43,673 bases of DNA from Prevotellaceae bacterium UBA6858 (GCA_002451695.1 DKDC01000022.1:1-43673), one strand, 5' to 3'; shown: positions 34,273-43,486, counted from the stretch's first letter. Notes: generated by a model from the letters alone, not told the origin. Program-made: numbers and translations.

Positions 34273-35283
34273 ATGGTTATGGAAAGGGGTGATTTCGCTA
34301 ATTTCATCAGCGATGCAGAGGCGCGGGGCAGGATGAACCGCCTTGCCGCGCAGGGTACGGATTTCGTTTTCGTCATAGACTATCCGCGTGAGAACTGCAT
34401 TGTCCTGCCTTTGGACGAGGTTGACGTTTCGCAGTTGCGCTTTGACTTCCCAAACGTAGGAAAAGGCGTGGGGCGCGGCGTTCATGATGTGGGCGAAGTG
34501 GTGTGGCGGCCCGCGTTTCCGCCTTACGGGGAATACGAACGCGCGTTCAGATGCGTGAAGGACAACATACTGCGCGGCAACAGCTATCTGGTGAACCTGA
34601 CAGCCAAGGTGGGACTTGAGACAAACCTTTCGCTTGGCGGGATTTTCCGCCGTTCGGTCGCGCCTTACCGCCTTTGGCTCAAAGACCGCTTTGTGTGCTT
34701 TTCCCCCGAAACATTTGTGCGCATCAGCAGCGCGGGCGTGATAAGTTCGTTCCCGATGAAGGGCACAATCGACGCATCTGTGCCAGATGCCGCCGCCGTA
34801 CTTGAGAGCGACGAGAAGGAGGCGGCGGAACACGCCACGATTGTTGACCTTATACGCAACGACCTTAGCATTGTGGCGGGGGGAGTGCGCGTGAAACGCT
34901 ACCGCTATGTTGAAGCCATAGAAACAAACCGTGGGCGCATTCTCCAGACGAGTTCCGAGGTGGAGGGGCGGCTTGCCGGCGGCTGGCAGGGGCGCGTGGG
35001 CGACATTGTGTTCTCGCAACTTCCCGCAGGGTCAATCACCGGTGCGCCAAAGCCCGAGACGGTGCGGATTATTGCCGAGGCTGAAAACTACAAGCGCGGG
35101 TTCTACACCGGCGTAATGGGATGCTACGCGGGCGGTGCGCTCGACAGCGCGGTTATGATAAGGTTTGTCGAGAACTGCGGCGGAAAACTGTTTTTCAAGG
35201 CAGGCGGCGGGATAACCTCGAAGAGCGAATGCAAAAAGGAATACAACGAGATAAAGCAGAAGGTCTATGTGCCGTTTTGTTGA
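34273..35283 (+). CDS. pabB: Aminodeoxychorismate synthase component I
   Basis: PabB uses ammonia from the glutaminase PabA to turn chorismate into 4-amino-4-deoxychorismate, the first step to p-aminobenzoate and folate. The product (about 336 residues) is a compact chorismate-binding enzyme. The conserved C-terminal half carries SFPMKGTIDAS, HATIVDLIRNDLS, TSSEVEGRL, LPAGSITGAPKPE and GFYTGVMGCY. It has the short N-terminus usual in Bacteroidetes PabB rather than the longer form of E. coli. ATG 34273 is chosen; 34279 is equally possible. The longer frame from 34207 would run across the promoter. pabA is not in the window. It overlaps pabC by 17 bases. Confidence 0.88.
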   Translation: MVMERGDFANFISDAEARGRMNRLAAQGTDFVFVIDYPRENCIVLPLDEVDVSQLRFDFPNVGKGVGRGVHDVGEVVWRPAFPPYGEYERAFRCVKDNILRGNSYLVNLTAKVGLETNLSLGGIFRRSVAPYRLWLKDRFVCFSPETFVRISSAGVISSFPMKGTIDASVPDAAAVLESDEKEAAEHATIVDLIRNDLSIVAGGVRVKRYRYVEAIETNRGRILQTSSEVEGRLAGGWQGRVGDIVFSQLPAGSITGAPKPETVRIIAEAENYKRGFYTGVMGCYAGGALDSAVMIRFVENCGGKLFFKAGGGITSKSECKKEYNEIKQKVYVPFC

Positions 35284-35866
35284 GACAATAAGGTTGCAGA
35301 ACCACAGACTATATAATATGTACTGCCATCAGATGCGCTACGGGCGCACGGTGCGGCATTTTTTCGGCGGCGGATATAATGCAGAAAACCTCGAAGAGGT
35401 TGCCGCCGCCTTTGCGGACAAAGATGGCGTAAACAAGGTGCGCATTGTTTACGGTGGCGCGGGCATTGTCTCGGCATCCTGCGCCCCATACCGAATGAAG
35501 ATTATAAGAAGCCTGCGTCTTGTGGAGTGCGGCGGCATTGACTATACATATAAATATGCCGACCGCACCGCGCTCGACAATGCAATGAACAGGCGCGGAG
35601 ACTGCGACAACGTGGTGATTGTAAGGGACGGTATGATTACCGACACCTCTTACACCAACATCGCCCTTTATGACGGCAGCCGCTGGCTCACTCCCGCCCG
35701 CCCGCTGCTGCAAGGCACGGCGCTTGTGCGCCTGTTGGACGAGGGGAGGCTCATAAGCCGCGACATAAAGGCGGGGGAAGTTTGGGATTATTCCCACATA
35801 GCCCTGTTCAATTCCATGATTGATTTCGGCAAACTTGTTTTGCCCACGGCTTGCGTGGTGAGATGA
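35267..35866 (+). CDS. pabC: Aminodeoxychorismate lyase-like class IV aminotransferase
   Basis: PabC is a PLP enzyme that removes pyruvate from aminodeoxychorismate to give p-aminobenzoate. The 199-residue protein is shorter than E. coli PabC (about 270) but has class IV features: FVETIRLQNHRLYNMYCHQMRY at the start, RIVYGGAG, YKYADRTALDN with the likely PLP Lys, and VRDGMITDTSYTNIALYDG followed by LTPARPLLQGTALVRLL. The overlap with pabB and the shared pathway make the call convincing. The short Bacteroidetes form lacks part of the N-terminal domain. Confidence 0.85.
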   Translation: MCRFVETIRLQNHRLYNMYCHQMRYGRTVRHFFGGGYNAENLEEVAAAFADKDGVNKVRIVYGGAGIVSASCAPYRMKIIRSLRLVECGGIDYTYKYADRTALDNAMNRRGDCDNVVIVRDGMITDTSYTNIALYDGSRWLTPARPLLQGTALVRLLDEGRLISRDIKAGEVWDYSHIALFNSMIDFGKLVLPTACVVR

Positions 35867-35877
35867 TTTGCGGCATG

Positions 35878-35930
35878 GCGTACAGGGCGCGTGCAATACG
35901 CCCCTACAATTATCGCAAAGCCAATACCGC
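35878..35930. repeat. REP-like sequence and shared flank before repeat copy F
   Basis: GGGCGCGTGCAATACGCCCC is an imperfect palindrome with the same head (ATACGCCCCTACA) as at 29371. The flank CAATTATCGCAAAGCCAAT that follows leads directly into the dyad array, as in copies E and G. Confidence 0.6.
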
Positions 35931-35931
35931 C

Positions 35932-36016
35932 AAAACTGCATTTGATGCGGAAAAAACTATGTCCGATGTAGTATAAATTACATCAGACATAATCCAAACT
36001 ACATCAGACCTTTTTT
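35932..36016 (+). repeat. 21-bp-phased dyad element, copy F
   Basis: Units are centred at 35943, 35964, 35985 and 36006, the last one (CTACATCAGACC) followed by six T. Unit 2 (GTCCGATGTAG) can pair with unit 4 (CTACATCAGAC) with one mismatch, giving a hairpin plus T-run downstream of pabC. Confidence 0.85.
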
Positions 36017-36324
36017 CGCCCACAATAAACATCTGAAAAACAAAAACTTATGCAGTTTGTCTGTTTTGAGGTCAAGTGCTTGTGCTACAGTGTGTTATGC
36101 TGTCTGGCTGCGAATTACGTCATGCTCGTGCGCGGCTGCCGCTTCCGCAACGGCATTAAGGCGTGTTTGCAAACATGGGCGGCGGCTTTTCCTGCGTGGC
36201 ATAATGTTGCGCATACCATGTGTAGCCGTCCGTTTTAAGCGGGTTTTTCATCGCGCCGCGCCCTTTATTTCCCTCGCAGGCCCTTATTTTTGCAATTGCA
36301 GGGGCGAAAAACGCACTTTTTCAC
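36017..36324. other. Intergenic stretch before the rhamnosidase operon
   Basis: About 300 bases without a credible gene. A 62-codon frame at 36050-36238 is Cys- and Trp-rich and shows no family pattern. No riboswitch-like or operator-like structure stood out. This is where a carbohydrate-responsive regulator site would be expected. Confidence 0.4.
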
Positions 36325-36332
36325 TATATTTG
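36325..36332 (+). promoter_or_regulatory. -7 box for the rhamnosidase operon
   Basis: TATATTTG matches TAnnTTTG, 31 bases before the ATG of the GH78-like gene. There is no clear -33 element, as may be expected for a promoter that needs an activator. Confidence 0.45.
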
Positions 36333-36363
36333 CACAAATATCATGGAATTAAACTAAGCATCA

Positions 36364-38184
36364 ATGAATAATTTTTTCAAAATTCTTTGCCTGGCGTCGG
36401 CGGCACTGCTCGCCATGCCGGCTACAGCCCAAGACTGCGCAAAAGCCGCAGACGGCAAAATGTGTTGCGCAAAGAAGTGCGCCGACACGTCAATCCCCGC
36501 CCTTAAGGGCATCAGTATGCAAACCGACCGCCGCGTGATTTCCTACATCCTGCCCAAGCGCATCATGTGGAAGCAGTCAACCGGCGGCTCCACAATGGAG
36601 AACGAGGGCATACTGCTGAAGAACAACTACGGACAGACAGCCCTTGGCGGAATTTCGTTCTGCCACCTGAAAAACGGTAAGGGCGGAATGAACTCCATGC
36701 TCTTCGACTTCGGCGCGGAGCTGCAGGGCGGCATACAGGTGGTAACCGGCGGCGCGCCCGCAAACAAGGTGAGGCTGAGGGTGCGTTTCGGCGAATCGGC
36801 TTCGGAGGCAATGTGCGAGATAGACGGCAAGAACGGGGCTACAAACGACCATGCGCTGCGCGACTTCATACTCGAAATTCCGGGAATGGGCATCGCCGAA
36901 TGCGGGAACTCCGGCTTCCGTTTCGTGAGGATAGACGTGCTGGGCGATGATACCGACCTGCTGCTTCAGGAGGTGCGCGCCGCGTTCAGATACAGGGACA
37001 TCCCTTATCTCGGCTCGTTCGAGTGCGACAACGAAAGGCTTAACAAGATATGGATGACCGGGGCGTACACCGTACACCTCAATATGCAGCAGTTCCTGTG
37101 GGACGGCATAAAGCGCGACCGCCTTGTGTGGACCGGCGACATCAACCCCGAGGTGCTGACAATCGCCACCGTGTTCGGCGCAAACGACGTGGTGAACAAG
37201 AGCCTTGACCTGTCGAAGGAGAACTTCAAGCCCACGCAGTGGATGTGCACTCTGTCGAGCTACTCTATTTGGTGGATGATAACCCACTACCAGTGGTATC
37301 TCTACACCGGCAACCGCAAATATCTTGACGAGCAGAAGGACTATGTTGACGAGCTTCTTGGCGTGCTTATGAAATATGTTGACGAAAAAGGATACGAGAA
37401 GCTCGACGCGAGATTTCTCGACTGGCCTTCGTCGGAGAACCAAAAGGGCGTGGATGCAGGTCTGCAGGCTTTGATGGCGATAGCCTTTGACAGCGGCGCG
37501 AAGCTTGAGGAAATCTGGGGCAACACCGAGCTTGCGAAGAAATGCTCCGACCTCTCCGCCAAGATGAAGAAATGCCGCCGCGACTTCAACGGCTCAAAAC
37601 AGGCAGCGTCGCTCAACGCCATAGCCGGCATGATTTCACCCGAAAAGGCGGCAAAGAAGACAATCCTTGTAGGCGGCGCGAAAGATTTCTCGACGTTCTA
37701 TGGCTACTATATGCTCGAAGCCCTTGCAATGGCGGGCTGCTACACCGAGGCCATGGACATAATGAGCCAGTACTGGGGCGCGATGCTTGACCTTGGGGCT
37801 ACGACATTCTGGGAGGACTTCAACCTTGACTGGACCAAGAACGCCGCACGCATTGACGAACTTGTGCCCGAGGGCAAGGTGGACATCCACAGCTCATACG
37901 GCAACTACTGCTACAAAGGTTTCCGCCACTCCCTCTGCCACGGCTGGGCTTCGGGCCCTACAACGTGGCTAAGCGCACACGTGCTGGGAGTGAAGGTTCT
38001 CGAACCGGGATGCAGGAAGGTGGCAATCGAACCTCATCTTGGCAATTTGAAATGGGCCAAGGGAACTTTCCCCACCCCCTATGGCGTAATCAAGATTTCG
38101 CACAAAACAGGTGCGGACGGCAAGGTGGTGTCTGACATACAGGCCCCGCAAGGTGTGGAAATAGTAAAAGGCGAAACAAAATAA
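36364..38184 (+). CDS. Secreted GH78-like alpha-L-rhamnosidase
   Basis: The 606-residue protein starts with a signal peptide (MNNFFKILCLASAALLAMPATA), followed by a short Cys-rich stretch (DCAKAADGKMCCAKKCADT) and then beta-domain sequence (about 50-200). The C-terminal half is an (alpha/alpha)6 barrel with FLWDGIKRDRLVWTGDINPEV, SSYSIWWMITHYQWYLYTG, GATTFWEDFNLDW (the likely general-base Glu) and CHGWASGPTTWLSAHVLGV, all matching bacterial alpha-L-rhamnosidases of GH78. The first acidic motif reads KRDRLVWTGD rather than the RDERLGWTGD type, which suggests a subfamily with a shifted general acid. It is followed by GH106 and DUF3863 genes, so the operon probably releases rhamnose from plant or microbial glycans in the periplasm. 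Confidence 0.85.
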   Translation: MNNFFKILCLASAALLAMPATAQDCAKAADGKMCCAKKCADTSIPALKGISMQTDRRVISYILPKRIMWKQSTGGSTMENEGILLKNNYGQTALGGISFCHLKNGKGGMNSMLFDFGAELQGGIQVVTGGAPANKVRLRVRFGESASEAMCEIDGKNGATNDHALRDFILEIPGMGIAECGNSGFRFVRIDVLGDDTDLLLQEVRAAFRYRDIPYLGSFECDNERLNKIWMTGAYTVHLNMQQFLWDGIKRDRLVWTGDINPEVLTIATVFGANDVVNKSLDLSKENFKPTQWMCTLSSYSIWWMITHYQWYLYTGNRKYLDEQKDYVDELLGVLMKYVDEKGYEKLDARFLDWPSSENQKGVDAGLQALMAIAFDSGAKLEEIWGNTELAKKCSDLSAKMKKCRRDFNGSKQAASLNAIAGMISPEKAAKKTILVGGAKDFSTFYGYYMLEALAMAGCYTEAMDIMSQYWGAMLDLGATTFWEDFNLDWTKNAARIDELVPEGKVDIHSSYGNYCYKGFRHSLCHGWASGPTTWLSAHVLGVKVLEPGCRKVAIEPHLGNLKWAKGTFPTPYGVIKISHKTGADGKVVSDIQAPQGVEIVKGETK

Positions 38185-38199
38185 ACTGTCAGGAGTATC

Positions 38200-41100
38200 A
38201 TGAAACTTAAAAACATAGCCAAAATAGTCGCGCTGTCGGGCATATCGGTTCTGGCGGCGGGCAACGCGGGCGCACAGTTCAAACAAGCGTCCGTAAGTGA
38301 AATGGAATCCACGTTCCGCAGCATACCCGACTCGCAGAAGATTGCGGTTTACTGGTACTGGATGTCCGACAACATATCAAAGGAGGGCGTTGTGAAAGAC
38401 CTTCAGGCCATGAAGCGCGTGGGCATAAACCGCGTGCAGATAGGCAACATCGGAAGCAACGACATCGCCTACGGCAAGGTGAAGTTCTACTCCCCCGAAT
38501 GGTGGGAGGTGCTGCACACCGCGCTCAAAACCGCCGGCGACCTCGGCATCGAGGTGGGCATATTCAACAGCCCGGGCTGGAGCCAGAGCGGCGGTCCGTG
38601 GGTGAAGCCCAACCAGGCTATGAGGTATCTCGCAGAGTCGCGCACCACCGTAACCGGCGGCAAGCTGCTGAAGATACAGCTTCCGGAAGTGGGCAAGGAG
38701 GCGCAGGACGTGAAAGTGCTGGCGTTCCCCGACCTCGAAACTCCGACTGCATTCAAGGCGCAGCAGGAGATAGGCAGCGCGAAAACCATAGACTTCCACA
38801 GCGACAAGCCCGCAACGGTGAGGAGCATAACCTTTGAGTGCAAGGGAAGTATGTTCCTCAACACCGCAGCTTTGTATGCAAAGATTGGCAATGAATACAA
38901 ATTTGTGCGCAACATAACGCTCGACCGCCGCAATGCGGAGCTTAACGTGGGCTTTGTACCCTTTGCGCCAATCGCGGCATCAGTTCCCGAAACAACTTCG
39001 AGCGACTTCCGCCTTGTGTTCAACGGAGACGAGGACAAATTCAAGAGCATCAAGCTCTCCGAAAACCCGGTTGTGGACAGTTATGCCGAAAAGACATTGG
39101 AGAAGATGTGGCAAACGCCCCATCCTTTCTGGTATGACTATATGTGGAAGCCGTCAAGCGAATGCAGCGACCCGAAACTCGTGATGAAAACCGACCAGGT
39201 TATCGACCTTACCGGCAACTTCAAGGACGGCACGCTGACATGGAACGCGCCGAAAGGCAAGTGGGTTATACTGCGCACGGCGATGCGCCCCACGGGAACG
39301 ACAAACGCCCCCGCCACGCCCGAAGCCACGGGATATGAAACCGACAAGATGAGCGCGAAGCACATTGCCGCTCACTTTGAAGCGTTCCTTGGGGAAATAA
39401 TGCGCCGCATACCGGCACAGGACCGCAAGACTTTCAAGATTGTAGTTGAAGACAGCTATGAGACGGGCGGACAAAACTGGACGGATGAAATGATTCCCGC
39501 ATTCAAGAAGCGTTACGGCTACGACCCTGTGCCTTTCATCCCGACTTTCTACGGATATGTCGTGAACTCTGAAGACCAGAGCGACCGTTTCCTTTGGGAT
39601 GTGCGCCGCCTTATAGCCGACATGGTGAGCTACGAGTATGTTGGCGGGCTCAGGAAGATTAGCAACGAACACGGACTTACCACTTGGCTCGAATGCTACG
39701 GACACTGGGGATTTCCCGGAGAGTTCCTGCAATACGGCGGGCAGAGCGACGAGATTGCCGGAGAGTTTTGGAGTGCCGGCGACCTCGGAGACATTGAAAA
39801 CCGCATAGCATCTTCATGCGGCCACATCTACGGCAAACGCCGCGTGTGGGCGGAGTCGTTCACCTGCGGCGGCCCGGATTTCTCGCGCTATCCCGGCGAA
39901 ATGAAGCAGAGAGGCGACAAGTTTTTCGCAGAAGGCATCAACAACACTCTTTACCACCTTTACATCCAGCAGCCCGATGACAAAGCCCCGGGCATAAACG
40001 CTCCGTTCGGGAACGAGTTCAACCGCCTCAACACTTGGTTCTCGCAGCTTGACGTTTTCAACAAATACATCAAACGCTGCAACTATATGCTCCAGCAGGG
40101 ATACTATGTCGCCGACGTGGCATATTATATAGGCGAGGACGCGCCCAAGATGACGGGAATACGAAACCCCGAAATTCCGCAGGGATATTCCTACGATTTC
40201 ATAAACGCTGAGGTTATCGAAAAGAGCGGGCGCGTGGAGAACGGGCAGCTTGCAATCGACGGCGGGATGAAGTACCGCGTTCTCGTGCTGCCGCCGCAAA
40301 AGACAATGCGCCCCGAGTTTCTCGCCAAACTTCAGAAGCTTGTAAATGACGGTCTTGTTATAATCGGCCCGAAGCCCGAGAAGAGCCCGAGTTTGCAGGG
40401 CTATCCCGAAGCCGACAGGAAGGTTGCCGAAATCGCAACAGAAATGTGGGGAGGCGACAAGTTCTTCAACCGCGTCATACAGTATGGCAAGGGCAAAGTT
40501 TACCCGCAGGCATCGATTGAGGAGGTTATGGCGGATATGCAGGTTGTTCCCGACTTCAAGAGCAACGACCCCACACTTCCGCTCACGTTCCTCCACCGCA
40601 GTCTTCCCGATGCGGACGTATATTTTGTGGCAAACCAAGGCGACAAGCCTATAAGTTTCAACGGCGCGTTCAGGGCCGCAGGCAGGACTCCAGAACTTTG
40701 GGACCCGCAAACCGCAGAGGTGCGTGTGCTGCCGCAGTTCACACGCCTTTCAAAGACTGTCGAGGTTCCCATGAAGCTCCAGCCGCTCGAAAGCGCGTTC
40801 ATAGTGTTCCGCAACGCCAACGGTCAGTCAGGCGCAACCGCAACGGCAACCGCCGTGAACTACCCCGACAAAAAGGTGCTGGCAACAGTTTCCACGCCGT
40901 GGACTGTGGCGTTCGAGCAAGGCAAGGGCGGTCCTGAAAGCCGGCAGACTTTCAGCACGCTCGCAGACTGGTCGAAGAACGCGGACAGCAAGATAAAGTA
41001 TTTCTCGGGGCATGCAATCTACACCAACAGCTTCAAGGTTTCCAAGCTGCCCGAGGGCGAAACCTACATCGACCTCGGCAAGGTTATGGTCATGGCAAAG

Positions 41101-41370
41101 GTTAAGATAAACGGTCAGGAAGTTGGCGGGGTATGGACGCCGCCCTACCGCCTTAACATCACAAAATTCCTTAAGAAGGGCGTGAACACCGTGGAGGTTG
41201 ACGTGGTGAACAACTGGCGCAACCGCCTTATAGGCGAAAAGAATATGCCCGAAAGCGAACGCTTCACCCACCAGTCGTTCACGTATCTCAACAAAGATTC
41301 CGAGCTTCAGGAATCGGGACTTATCGGTCCGGTGGAAATACAGAACTACAGCTACGAACTGAAAAAGTAA
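38200..41370 (+). CDS. GH106 family alpha-L-rhamnosidase
   Basis: This 1056-residue protein has a signal peptide (cleaved near NAGAQF) and the GH106 layout. The N-terminal TIM-barrel start is RSIPDSQKIAVYWYWMSDNISKEGVVKDL and AGDLGIEVGIFNSPGWSQSGGPWV. The catalytic region contains IVVEDSYETGGQNWTDEM, TTWLECYGHWGFPGEF, and RRVWAESFTCGG. The C-terminal beta-domain reads TYIDLGKVMVMAKVKINGQEVGGVWTPPYRLNIT, a galactose-binding-like fold. GH106 enzymes are retaining or inverting rhamnosidases acting on rhamnogalacturonan-type chains; the exact linkage is not visible. A good Shine-Dalgarno (AGGAG, 38191-38195) precedes the ATG, which is uncommon here. Confidence 0.87.
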   Translation: MKLKNIAKIVALSGISVLAAGNAGAQFKQASVSEMESTFRSIPDSQKIAVYWYWMSDNISKEGVVKDLQAMKRVGINRVQIGNIGSNDIAYGKVKFYSPEWWEVLHTALKTAGDLGIEVGIFNSPGWSQSGGPWVKPNQAMRYLAESRTTVTGGKLLKIQLPEVGKEAQDVKVLAFPDLETPTAFKAQQEIGSAKTIDFHSDKPATVRSITFECKGSMFLNTAALYAKIGNEYKFVRNITLDRRNAELNVGFVPFAPIAASVPETTSSDFRLVFNGDEDKFKSIKLSENPVVDSYAEKTLEKMWQTPHPFWYDYMWKPSSECSDPKLVMKTDQVIDLTGNFKDGTLTWNAPKGKWVILRTAMRPTGTTNAPATPEATGYETDKMSAKHIAAHFEAFLGEIMRRIPAQDRKTFKIVVEDSYETGGQNWTDEMIPAFKKRYGYDPVPFIPTFYGYVVNSEDQSDRFLWDVRRLIADMVSYEYVGGLRKISNEHGLTTWLECYGHWGFPGEFLQYGGQSDEIAGEFWSAGDLGDIENRIASSCGHIYGKRRVWAESFTCGGPDFSRYPGEMKQRGDKFFAEGINNTLYHLYIQQPDDKAPGINAPFGNEFNRLNTWFSQLDVFNKYIKRCNYMLQQGYYVADVAYYIGEDAPKMTGIRNPEIPQGYSYDFINAEVIEKSGRVENGQLAIDGGMKYRVLVLPPQKTMRPEFLAKLQKLVNDGLVIIGPKPEKSPSLQGYPEADRKVAEIATEMWGGDKFFNRVIQYGKGKVYPQASIEEVMADMQVVPDFKSNDPTLPLTFLHRSLPDADVYFVANQGDKPISFNGAFRAAGRTPELWDPQTAEVRVLPQFTRLSKTVEVPMKLQPLESAFIVFRNANGQSGATATATAVNYPDKKVLATVSTPWTVAFEQGKGGPESRQTFSTLADWSKNADSKIKYFSGHAIYTNSFKVSKLPEGETYIDLGKVMVMAKVKINGQEVGGVWTPPYRLNITKFLKKGVNTVEVDVVNNWRNRLIGEKNMPESERFTHQSFTYLNKDSELQESGLIGPVEIQNYSYELKK

Positions 41371-41376
41371 ATCCCC

Positions 41377-43014
41377 ATGCGTTTAAGAAAGCTAATCCTT
41401 ACGCTAACAATCGCGGTGTCGGCAGTGTCAGCATTTGCCGACACCGCGCCTTGTATTGTCAACATAATAAACTTTGTGCGCAAAACCGAGCCGCGCATCG
41501 ACGCCATCACCGATGAGGTTCTTTACAAAACCACCGAGAGCCAGGCGTCGAATATGCTGAAAAACGGTCTCAACGGCACGTTCCTGCTGCAATACGATGC
41601 GCTCATCGACACAAAATACCAGGAGCTGATGCGTGCGCTTCCCGCCAATTTCGAGGTGGGGGCGTGGTGGGAGATAACCCGGCCGCACGTGGAGGCGGCG
41701 GGTTTGAAATGGCGCGGACGCTACCCTTGGGACTGGCACGCCAACGTGGGTTTCGCCACGGGCTACACGCCGCAGGAGCGCGAAAAGCTCGTGGACGTTT
41801 ACATGGAGAAGTTCAAGGAAATTTTCGGTAAATACCCCGCATCGGTAGGCTCATGGTTCATCGACGCCCATACGCTGAAATACCTTGTTGACAAATACCA
41901 TATAGTTGCCTCGTGCAACTGCCGCGACCAGGTTGGCACAGACGGCTACACCATGTGGGGCGGATATTGGCAGGGGGCATACTATCCCTCGAAAAACAAC
42001 GCCTACATTCCGGCGCAGACAAAAAGCCGCCAAATAAACGTGCCTGTGTTCAGAATGCTCGGCAGCGACCCCCTCTACCAGTACGAATGCGGAGTGGGCG
42101 GGGTTGTGCAGGGAGTGTCAACCCTCGAGCCTGTATATGCCGCAGGCGGAGGCAATGAAAGTTGGGTGGACTGGTATCTGCAAGTTGTTACCCAAGACCC
42201 CGCGCTGGGCTATACATATTTCCAGGCGGGGCAGGAGAACTCGTTCACATGGGGAAGTATGCAAAAAGGCTTTGAAATGCAGATGCCCAAAATCGCCGCC
42301 CTAAGCAACAGCGGCGCGGTAAGGCTGGAGACCCTCGAAGAGTCGGGGCGAAATTTCGCCAAGCGTTACAGGCTGACGCCTCCCACCGCCACTTCCGCGC
42401 TGAGCGACTACACGCCACGCAACTCAAAGACCCTTTGGTATAACAGCCGCTACTACCGCACCAACCTGTTTTGGGAAAAAGGGGCTTTCCGCTTCCGCGA
42501 CATACAGATATTCAACGAGGACAACAAGTCGCCTTACCTCACAGCCCCCGGCACGTCCACGGAATGCCTCTACTTCGCCCTGCCGTTTGTTGACGGCTGC
42601 CTGTGGAGCAAGCCCGACTATATGGCGGGTCTGCGCATTCTCGAACGCGGCGCGGACGGCGGCTACAAGGAGATAAGGTGCATTGGCCAGAACATAAAGG
42701 CAAGCGGCAAGACCGCCACAGTAACAATCAATGCCGCCGGAGGGGCGCAATACACCGTAACCCTTAAGGAAAAAGACATCACGGTAAGTTCCGGCAGGGG
42801 CAACGGCTACTGTCTTGAACTCACAACGGCACAAGGCGCGAAAACGCCTTTCGCCCACATTGCGACGAAAGAGATTACCAGCGTGCGCGACGGATTTGCC
42901 TATTTCACTAAGCTCAAAAGCGGCACATTCACCGATATGCGCGGAACTCCCGGCAAGATATGCCGCATCAACCCGGAGGGAAAAGGCATAGTGCTGCATT
43001 TGGCGCAGAAGTAA
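41377..43014 (+). CDS. Secreted DUF3863/DUF3864-type protein
   Basis: The 545-residue product has a signal peptide (MRLRKLILTLTIAVSAVSAFA) and begins TAPCIVNIINFVRKTEPR, which I associate with the DUF3863 family of Bacteroidetes, followed by a DUF3864-like C-terminal beta-domain. The middle contains YPWDWHANVGFATGYTPQEREKLVDVY, VGSWFIDAHTLKYL and VASCNCRDQVGTDGYTMWGGYWQGAYYPSKNN, suggesting a TIM-barrel or deacetylase-like catalytic fold with conserved Asp, His and Trp. The activity is unknown to me. It starts 6 bases after the GH106 stop and is surely cotranscribed, so it probably acts on the same rhamnose-containing glycan. Confidence 0.75.
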   Translation: MRLRKLILTLTIAVSAVSAFADTAPCIVNIINFVRKTEPRIDAITDEVLYKTTESQASNMLKNGLNGTFLLQYDALIDTKYQELMRALPANFEVGAWWEITRPHVEAAGLKWRGRYPWDWHANVGFATGYTPQEREKLVDVYMEKFKEIFGKYPASVGSWFIDAHTLKYLVDKYHIVASCNCRDQVGTDGYTMWGGYWQGAYYPSKNNAYIPAQTKSRQINVPVFRMLGSDPLYQYECGVGGVVQGVSTLEPVYAAGGGNESWVDWYLQVVTQDPALGYTYFQAGQENSFTWGSMQKGFEMQMPKIAALSNSGAVRLETLEESGRNFAKRYRLTPPTATSALSDYTPRNSKTLWYNSRYYRTNLFWEKGAFRFRDIQIFNEDNKSPYLTAPGTSTECLYFALPFVDGCLWSKPDYMAGLRILERGADGGYKEIRCIGQNIKASGKTATVTINAAGGAQYTVTLKEKDITVSSGRGNGYCLELTTAQGAKTPFAHIATKEITSVRDGFAYFTKLKSGTFTDMRGTPGKICRINPEGKGIVLHLAQK

Positions 43015-43051
43015 CGCCAGTCCGCATTGCCGCGACAAGATAGCATTGGAT

Positions 43052-43486
43052 ATGGAAGAAACCCAACGACAGACCTACCGCCACCGCATCCCGGTGCAGC
43101 TGCGTTTCAGCGATGTTGACCGCTTCGGACACGTGAACAACGCCGTGATGTTCTCGCTCTACGACATGGCGAAGACGGAGTATTTCAACTCAGTGCTGCG
43201 AGAGCAGGCAAAAGGCGGCACACTCGCCGTGGCGGTGAACATCAACGCCGACTTCATCCACCCCGTGTTCTATGGCGACAAAATCGAAATCCTCACAGCC
43301 GTAACGCGCATGGGTACGAAAAGCGTAACCGTGGCACAGCAGGCGGTCAACACCAAAACGGGAAGCGTTGTAAGCACCTGCCGTACCGTGCTCGTGTGTT
43401 TCTCCGCCTCGAAAAACGATTCCGTCCCCGTGCCTCCCGAAATGCGCAACCGCATCATGGAATACGAGGACAACATAATCCTTTAA
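43052..43486 (+). CDS. Hotdog-fold acyl-CoA thioesterase (4HBT, YbgC/FcbC type)
   Basis: The 144-residue protein has the signature VQLRFSDVDRFGHVNNAVMFSLYDMAKTEYF, where D-x-x-G-H-V-N-N is the active-site region of 4HBT thioesterases with the catalytic Asp. The rest (VNINADFIHPVFYGDKIEILTAV) continues the single hotdog domain. These enzymes hydrolyse acyl-CoA or acyl-ACP in the cytoplasm. The ATG at 43052 is chosen over a TTG at 43046. It lies 37 bases after the DUF3863 gene and may be read by the same transcript, although its job seems unrelated to glycans. Confidence 0.87.
   Translation: MEETQRQTYRHRIPVQLRFSDVDRFGHVNNAVMFSLYDMAKTEYFNSVLREQAKGGTLAVAVNINADFIHPVFYGDKIEILTAVTRMGTKSVTVAQQAVNTKTGSVVSTCRTVLVCFSASKNDSVPVPPEMRNRIMEYEDNIIL

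Noticed and set aside
36050..36238. Small 62-codon frame upstream of the rhamnosidase operon
   Set aside because: No ribosome site, no family pattern, unusual Cys/Trp content; most likely non-coding.
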